A stretch of 64,000 nucleotides of DNA from Pseudomonadota bacterium (GTDB taxonomy: Bacteria > Myxococcota_A > Polyangia > Polyangiales > Polyangiaceae). Shown piece by piece: positions 59,347-64,000 of the stretch (positions within the stretch are counted from its first letter, which is position 1; the number at the start of each line of letters is the position of its first letter). The translations under genes were made by a program, and so were the position numbers. The notes below the pieces were generated by a model. It did no database searches and had not been told where the DNA came from. It saw only the letters and a program-made list of their open reading frames with translations. Location of the stretch: assembly GCA_023428245.1 (NCBI GenBank), contig JAEYYX010000021.1, forward strand, positions 1 to 64,000. The letters run 5' to 3'.

Positions 59347-59382
59347 GGTTCGCTCAGGCTCCTCGGAGCTTGAGCGGGAACC
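59347..59382 (+). terminator. Hairpin after the cytochrome peroxidase gene
   Basis: CGCTCAGGCTC (59351-59361) pairs with GAGCTTGAGCG (59366-59376) with one G-U pair and a CTCG loop; GGTT and AACC extend it past a 2-base bulge. It starts 13 bases after the stop. It has no T run. Confidence 0.45.
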
Positions 59383-59441
59383 GGGGAGGCTCGCTTGCCG
59401 CGTGACAGAGGGCTCGCGCTCACCATAATGAGCCCCGACTG

Positions 59442-59978
59442 ATGGGCACCCCGAAGATCGAAGGAGCGAAGCGCAAGCTCGTCGCACTGTGGGCCCTCGG
59501 CGGTGTCACTGTGCTTCTCGTTCAAGCTGTCGTTCGCCTCGCGCCGATTGCCTGGGAGCCGGTAGAGACCTCGTCTCTGACGCCGGTGCTCTGGGTGGTT
59601 TACGTCACTTGGACGCTCATGAACGCCTATTTCGAAGGCTATCGTGGCTTTCACTTGGCCTTCGTGCCGCGCGTCGTCGGCCGTACGGAGCGGCTCCTTG
59701 GTGAACCGACGCTCCTTCGGGTGCTCTTAGCCCCCCTCTACGTGATCGGTTACTTTGACGCGACGAAGAGCGAAAAGGTGCGAGCGTGGGGCGTGACGAT
59801 CTTGGTCTGGATCGCGATCTTCGTCGTGCGACGATTCCCGCAGCCGGCTCGGGGCATCGTCGATGCTGGAGTGGTTTGTGGTTTGTTTCTCGGCACGCTC
59901 AGTCTTGTTGTGCAAGGTGCACCTTTGCTGATTGGTCGAGTGAGCGCGAAGTCGGGAGCGACCGGCGCCCTCAGTTAG
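59442..59978 (+). CDS. Hypothetical membrane protein
   Basis: 178 residues with four hydrophobic segments (LVALWALGGVTVLLVQAVVR, LTPVLWVVYVTWTLMNAYF, VRAWGVTILVWIAIFVV, GIVDAGVVCGLFLGTLSLVV). EGYRGFHLAFVPRVVGRTER between the second and third is charged and probably cytoplasmic. No known family. It stands alone; the 108 bases before it hold the hairpin. Confidence 0.72.
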   Translation: MGTPKIEGAKRKLVALWALGGVTVLLVQAVVRLAPIAWEPVETSSLTPVLWVVYVTWTLMNAYFEGYRGFHLAFVPRVVGRTERLLGEPTLLRVLLAPLYVIGYFDATKSEKVRAWGVTILVWIAIFVVRRFPQPARGIVDAGVVCGLFLGTLSLVVQGAPLLIGRVSAKSGATGALS

Positions 59979-60039
59979 TCGCGCCCTTCCGAACGCGCCC
60001 ATCTCGCTCAAATCAGCGTTATCCTCAGCCCTAAGGGTC

Positions 60040-60543
60040 TCAGTGGAGGAAGAGGCGAGAACCGTCGCCCGACTCTCCGTAAGGATCGGGGATCAGATTC
60101 ATGGGCGTGCTGTCTGGATCGTCGTTGAACCGGAGTGACATGCGCTGTTTCGCTCCACTCTCCGAGAGTTTTCCCCAGAGCTCGAGCAGAGCTCCTCGTT
60201 CTTCCGCCTCCTCACTTCCGGGAGGCCAGGTTCCGCCAGCAATCATCAGTTCCCCGTCTCCCGGCAGCCACCCCAAGAGCGTCTGGCACAGGCGCTCGCG
60301 CGCGCGGCGCCAAGTCGAGTTCGGAGCAGCGACGTAGGCTGCCATCACGAGGCGCATTCCCTCGCTCGTCAAACGAGCGCAGCGCGCCGCGACGCGCTTC
60401 TCGAGGTCTTCCGCGCTCTCGTCGGGCGACGCCGTTTCGACGAGATTGAGATGAGCTCGAGCGCCGAGACGGTGCGTCCAGGTCGGCCACTCCGCCCCCG
60501 GCTCGACGATCAACAGCGTAGCTTTGTTTTCCGGTTGTCTCAC
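60040..60543 (-). CDS. Hypothetical cytoplasmic protein
   Basis: About 167 residues from GTG at 60543, with TTAGGGGGG 5 bases before it; the long frame to 61404 is antisense-like and not supported, and ATG 60658 is a weaker alternative. It reads RQPENKATLLIVEPGAEWPT, RLVMAAYVAAPNSTWRRARERL, and GELMIAGGTWPPGSEEAEER, with an alpha/beta look of a universal-stress-like fold, but no clear family. Convergent with the membrane protein gene, 61 bases away. Confidence 0.6.
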   Translation of the reverse strand: MRQPENKATLLIVEPGAEWPTWTHRLGARAHLNLVETASPDESAEDLEKRVAARCARLTSEGMRLVMAAYVAAPNSTWRRARERLCQTLLGWLPGDGELMIAGGTWPPGSEEAEERGALLELWGKLSESGAKQRMSLRFNDDPDSTPMNLIPDPYGESGDGSRLFLH

Positions 60544-60851
60544 GCTACCCCCCCTAACCAAAGAGCCCCCGCTCCCATTCCCCTTGCCCGAATTCTCTCC
60601 CGAAGCGAGACCTAACTGCCAAGTCTTTCGGCAGAGAGTCCCCCCGGATCTCGGCATCTTGTCTACGAAGTTTTCTTGGTCAAGCGCGCTCCGGAACCTC
60701 GCGAAGCTGCAAGAGATTCCGTCTCGCGCGAGAGCCGAGCCGCACAAGAAACCAGAAGGGGCGCACACGGCGCCCCGTCCATCGGCCGTTAGACTGACCC
60801 AGCCGTTAGACTGACCCGGCGTCCAACGTCGACGCAGTCTACTCGTCGGTC
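60544..60851. other. Gene-free stretch with a 17-base tandem repeat
   Basis: 308 bases between two minus-strand genes. GCCGTTAGACTGACCC occurs twice in tandem (60785-60800 and 60802-60817). No gene and no clear terminator seen; the left edge holds the ribosome site and probably the promoter of the unknown gene at 60040. Confidence 0.5.
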
Positions 60852-61739
60852 TCACCCATAACTCATGCCCATCGCGTGGAAGCCTTTGTCCACGTAGATG
60901 GTGCTGCCGGTGATGCCGGAGGCGAGCGGACTCGCGAGGAACGCTGCGACGCTCGAGACCTCTTCCTGCGTCAGGCGTTCGCGGAGCGGAGCGTGCTGCT
61001 CGTAATGCTCGACATATTCTTGAATATGGCCGGTCGCGCTGGCGGCGCGGGAGGCGTAGGGGCCAGCGCTGATGGTGTTGACGCGGATTCCGTAGCGGCG
61101 ACCCGCCTGGTACGCGAGGTACTTCGTGTCGCTCTCGAGGGCCGCCTTCGCCGCGTTCATGCCGCCGCCGTAGCCATGGATGACCTGCTGCGCGCCGAGG
61201 TAGGTGAGCGAGATGGCGCTGGCGCCCTTGGGCATGAGCGGTCCGAACCGGCTCACCATGCTCACCATCGAGTATGCGCTCACGCTGAGCGCCGCTAGGT
61301 ACCCTTTTCGGGAGGTGTCGATGACGTCCTTGGCGACCTCGGGGCCGTTCGCCAAGGAGTGCACGAGGATATCGAGCGAGCCTTCGCCGAAGTCCTTCGT
61401 CCACTGGTCGACCAAACCTTGGATCGTGAAGTCGCCGCGGTCGGCGTAACGCTTGCTGGTTCGAACGTCCTCCGGGACGTCCTCCATCGTGTCGTAGGCG
61501 GCGTCGAGCGCGAAAACCTTCTCGAACTCGAGGAGCTGTCCGCTCGCGAGCTTTCGATCTTCATCGAATTTGCCTCGTTTGAGCATCGTCTCGAAGATGC
61601 CCATGGCGGGAGGCCAGGAAGCGACGGAGACCTTTGCGCCGCAATCGGCCAAATCTCGGGCGATAGCAAATCCGAAGCCAGTTGCGTCGGACACGCCAGC
61701 TACCAGTGCTCGTTTTCCGCGGAGATCGATGCTTGGCAT
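60852..61739 (-). CDS. fabI: Enoyl-ACP reductase, plant-type FabI
   Basis: 295 residues from ATG at 61739 (MPSIDLRGK). It reduces enoyl-ACP with NADH in fatty acid synthesis. GVSDATGFGFAIARDLADCG is the nucleotide fold, ILVHSLANGPEV, SLTYLGAQQVIHGYGGGMNAAKAALESDT (catalytic Tyr and Lys seven residues apart) and VNTISAGP. It carries the long insert FALDAAYDTMEDVPEDVRTS KRYADRGDFTIQ typical of plant, algal and chlamydial enzymes and missing from E. coli FabI. The longer frame to 61829 is not supported. Diverges from proA. Confidence 0.93.
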   Translation of the reverse strand: MPSIDLRGKRALVAGVSDATGFGFAIARDLADCGAKVSVASWPPAMGIFETMLKRGKFDEDRKLASGQLLEFEKVFALDAAYDTMEDVPEDVRTSKRYADRGDFTIQGLVDQWTKDFGEGSLDILVHSLANGPEVAKDVIDTSRKGYLAALSVSAYSMVSMVSRFGPLMPKGASAISLTYLGAQQVIHGYGGGMNAAKAALESDTKYLAYQAGRRYGIRVNTISAGPYASRAASATGHIQEYVEHYEQHAPLRERLTQEEVSSVAAFLASPLASGITGSTIYVDKGFHAMGMSYG

Positions 61740-61902
61740 AACTTGGGGCCGGGTTTTTCCATCGCCTTTCCGTTCTGGCAAGCCGGAAACTCCCGAGGGC
61801 CCGGATTTCTCTCGAAATGCGCAGGACAAGGCTGCGGCGACGGCGCGTTATCCCCTGGTCATCGTTTGACAGGTCGCCGAAAGTGGGGATCCTTGCCGCG
61901 CA

Positions 61903-63402
61903 ATGTCCCGAGATTTGACGCGGCTCGAGCCCGCCATGGCCCTGATCTACGGCGGGAACAAGGTTGCCCTCGTCGACGAGGCCCTCGCCCGCGCGTTTCA
62001 ACCTGGAGACTCGGTGTTTGTCGACCTGGAAGGGAAGATTCTGCACATCCCGAAGCGGGAGCGAGAACGCGCTGAGGAGGCCGTCGGCCGCGCGGAGCGG
62101 GCCTTTTCAGCGATGCGCGAGGTCTCGGATCAGGCGATCTCTCGCTTCTTCTTGGCCTTCGCTCGGCGCCTAGAAGACCCCGAGGTTTGGGCAGAGATCG
62201 AGCGCGAGAACGGCGAGGATGTTCGTGCGGCGACGGCGCGGGGACGTTCGACGACTCGGCTCGCGGTCAGCGACGCGCTCCGACGCGGCATGATCGAAGG
62301 GCTCCGAGGCTGGGCAGAGTTCCCGGCGACTCGCGGTCAGATCGTCGAGACGGTCGACCACGGATCGTTTCGTGCGGAGCTCATTCGCGCGGAGCTGGGC
62401 GTGGTGGCGTTCGTCTTTGAGGGCCGCCCGAACGTCGTGGCCGACGCGACAGGCGTGCTCCGAGGCGGCAATACGGTCGTCTTCCGCATCGGGCGCGATG
62501 CTCTCGGAACGGCCAAGGCGATCCTCGCTGGCGCGGCCTTCCCTGCGCTCCGAGAAGCGGGCTTGCCGGAAGGCGCGGTCTCGCTCGTCGACAGCGAAGC
62601 CCACGCTTCAGGGTGGGCACTTTTTCAGGACAAGCGCCTGGCCCTCGCCGTGGCCCGTGGTTCCGGCCCCGCGGTGTCGACTCTGGGCGCGCTCGCTCAG
62701 AGCGCGGGCGTCCCGGTGAGCCTGCACGGGACCGGCGGCGCTTGGATGGTGGTCGGCCCGGAGGTCGATCCTGCACGCGTCACTCAGAACGTCTTCGACT
62801 CTCTCGATCGCAAGGTCTGCAACACTTTGAACACGATCTGCGTTCCGAAGGCGGCGGCCTCTGAGCTTGTTCCGGCGTTCATCGAGGGACTTCGGCGCGC
62901 CGCTGCCCGGCGTGACGTCGAATATAAGCTCCATGTGAGCGAGGAGTCGGTCTCGACGGTTCCGAAGGAACTCTTCGAGCGCGAGGTTCTGATCGCGCGC
63001 GCTGAAGGAGAGGTGCGGGAGAAGCAGGCGGAGGTGCTCGCTCCCGATCAGCTCGGTCGCGAGTGGGAATGGGAAGATAGCCCCGAGGTGACGCTGCGTT
63101 TGGTCGACTCTCTCGACGAAGCGATCGATCTCTTCAACGCCCAGAGCCCACATTTTGTGGCCTGCCTCCTTTCGGATTCTTCCGAAGCGCAGGAGCACTT
63201 CTACCGCCGCGTCGACGCGCCTTTCGTGGGGGATGGCTTTACGCGCTGGGTCGATGGACAATACGCGCTCAAGAAGCCGGAGCTCGGTCTCGCCAATTGG
63301 CAAAACGGGCGCCTGCTCGGACGCGGCGGGATCCTCACGGGCGACAGCGTCTATTCGATCCGCACCCGCGTCACGGGGACCGCGAGCGGCAAGCCAGTAT
63401 GA
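61903..63402 (+). CDS. proA: Glutamate-5-semialdehyde dehydrogenase-like enzyme (ProA family, divergent)
   Basis: 499 residues, longer than usual ProA (about 415). An N-terminal extension of about 60 residues (MALIYGGNKVALVDEALARAFQP) precedes the aldehyde-dehydrogenase core: RAELGVVAFVFEGRPNVVAD, RGGNTVVFRIG, LHGTGGAWMVVG, RKVCNTLNTICVP with the catalytic Cys306, and a C-terminal GLANWQNGRLLGRGGILTGDSVY. ProA reduces glutamyl phosphate to the semialdehyde in proline synthesis. The differences from ordinary ProA mean another acyl-phosphate is possible. No proB is adjacent. Confidence 0.72.
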   Translation: MSRDLTRLEPAMALIYGGNKVALVDEALARAFQPGDSVFVDLEGKILHIPKRERERAEEAVGRAERAFSAMREVSDQAISRFFLAFARRLEDPEVWAEIERENGEDVRAATARGRSTTRLAVSDALRRGMIEGLRGWAEFPATRGQIVETVDHGSFRAELIRAELGVVAFVFEGRPNVVADATGVLRGGNTVVFRIGRDALGTAKAILAGAAFPALREAGLPEGAVSLVDSEAHASGWALFQDKRLALAVARGSGPAVSTLGALAQSAGVPVSLHGTGGAWMVVGPEVDPARVTQNVFDSLDRKVCNTLNTICVPKAAASELVPAFIEGLRRAAARRDVEYKLHVSEESVSTVPKELFEREVLIARAEGEVREKQAEVLAPDQLGREWEWEDSPEVTLRLVDSLDEAIDLFNAQSPHFVACLLSDSSEAQEHFYRRVDAPFVGDGFTRWVDGQYALKKPELGLANWQNGRLLGRGGILTGDSVYSIRTRVTGTASGKPV

Positions 63403-63556
63403 GCGGCACCCTCGGCTGTTCCATCGCGAGCAGGACGGCGTCACGCCCTCTGGGGGGCTCGCGCTCGCTTGCGCAGGCCCCAGCGTGTGTGGCGGGCTGG
63501 GTCAGACGGGTCGCGGGGAGCTCGCTCACGGTCGGCCGGCAGAAAGCCGGGCCTCG

Positions 63557-64000
63557 TCAGTTGTCGATGTAGATATTGTCGAGGAAGAAATCGACATCTT
63601 CGCCCTCGGGCGGATCCATCTTGAAGTGGATCGCGTAGACGCGCGTCATATCGAGGTCGTTGGTTCGCTCACAACCAAGCCCACAGCCTTCAAAGGAGGA
63701 GAAGTCGATCTCAATCGTCTCCCACTTTGACCCTGGCTCGAAGGTCGCCAGCGACTCGACGTGTTTGTCGCAGTCATCTCCCTCGCCCGCCAAGGTGCAC
63801 AGGTCCGTGTCACGGTGAGAAGCGTAGTCTTCGAGCCCGATGCGCACCTCCGCGGTCGGGACGCCCTTGAGCTCGAAGCTGAGGTTTTTATAGGGGCTGA
63901 GGTCGAAGGGCTGGCCGCTCTTGAGAGTGATCGCGATGTCGATACCCCAGTCGTCGTCGTCAAAGGTGGCCGCAACGTGCAATGCCAGATCGTCTTCGTC
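63557..64000 (-). CDS. Carbohydrate-binding-like domain protein, C-terminal part (5' end outside window)
   Basis: At least 147 residues, open to the right edge, so the N-terminus is missing. It has a beta-sandwich pattern: DDDWGIDIAITLKSGQPFDL SPYKNLSFELKGV, EVRIGLEDY, WETIEIDFSSFEGCGLGCER and VYAIHFKMDPPEGEDVDFFL DNIYID. The FDLSPYKNLSFELKG and FFLDNIYI patterns are typical of CBM11 or CIA30-like (galactose-binding) domains, which bind glycans or act as a C-terminal module of secreted enzymes. Two Cys pairs suggest an exported protein. The weak hairpin at 63534-63553 may end its mRNA. Convergent with proA. Confidence 0.7.
   Translation of the reverse strand, partial: DEDDLALHVAATFDDDDWGIDIAITLKSGQPFDLSPYKNLSFELKGVPTAEVRIGLEDYASHRDTDLCTLAGEGDDCDKHVESLATFEPGSKWETIEIDFSSFEGCGLGCERTNDLDMTRVYAIHFKMDPPEGEDVDFFLDNIYIDN

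Noticed and set aside
60544..61404. N-terminal extension of the unknown gene at 60040
   Set aside because: Arg/His/Pro-rich, overlaps fabI in another frame on the same strand, and a clear ribosome site precedes the GTG at 60543.
63534..63553. Hairpin between proA and the right-edge gene
   Set aside because: Short stem with a bulge and no T run; not listed as a separate terminator.

Overview
The window is GC-rich chromosomal DNA with very dense, strongly GC-biased codon use. Lipoproteins carry long Gly/Ser/Ala-rich linkers right after the lipobox, there is a large Ser/Thr kinase fused to an ATPase, an FHA-DUF4388 protein, and a TonB-C domain fused to a TonB-dependent receptor. Together these point to a myxobacterium-like member of the Myxococcota (Polyangia-like). 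This is inference from gene style; there is no rRNA or other marker gene to confirm it.

Layout. 1-606: end of a small-molecule kinase, open at the left edge beside a run of G. 0.6-4.9 kb: methyltransferase, two tandem rhamnogalacturonan-acetylesterase-like lipoproteins and a DUF2505 protein. 4.9-10.2 kb, plus strand: CcmB-like membrane protein, an unknown, nadD, a large sensor kinase and an FHA-DUF4388 protein. 10.3-15.3 kb, minus strand: hisD, an App1-like HAD phosphatase and a kinase-ATPase. 15.5-20.7 kb, plus strand: MshEN protein, xseA, aroE and a glycogen debranching enzyme. 20.7-24.9 kb, minus strand: hflK-hflC, then a sensor kinase-response regulator-DUF3293 operon. 24.9-28.7 kb: PDZ-like protein, yggX (the correct start gives 90 residues) and two lipoproteins, one with a von Willebrand A-like MIDAS.

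28.8-37.1 kb is an accessory, defence-type island. In order it holds a decayed Uma2 gene, a decayed toxin-antitoxin pair, an unknown helical protein, a single-polypeptide MmeI-like (type IIL) restriction-modification enzyme, an intact antitoxin-toxin pair with an overlapping PD-(D/E)XK nuclease gene, a small-protein/nucleotidyltransferase pair and an intact Uma2 gene.

37.1-43.2 kb: unknown + serB, a TonB-type receptor, ttcA and an outer-membrane barrel. 43.3-52.1 kb: two genes related to the ATP-dependent activators of 2-hydroxyacyl-CoA dehydratases and benzoyl-CoA reductases lie 3 kb apart on opposite strands, with gpmI and a TetR regulator between them. An almost identical 17-bp operator-like site (16 of 17 bases), in the same orientation relative to each gene, lies upstream of both, so the TetR protein probably controls both. 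A 53-residue gene follows one of them.

52.3-58.0 kb: the 2-oxoglutarate dehydrogenase operon sucA-sucB-lpd with a clear terminator. 58.1-64.0 kb: di-haem cytochrome c peroxidase-like lipoprotein, a membrane protein, an unknown, a plant-type enoyl-ACP reductase, a divergent ProA and the end of a carbohydrate-binding-like protein that runs off the right edge. No tRNA, rRNA, CRISPR array or complete insertion sequence was seen. Many start sites below are moved inward from the longest open frame where a better start, ribosome-binding site or family N-terminus supports it.
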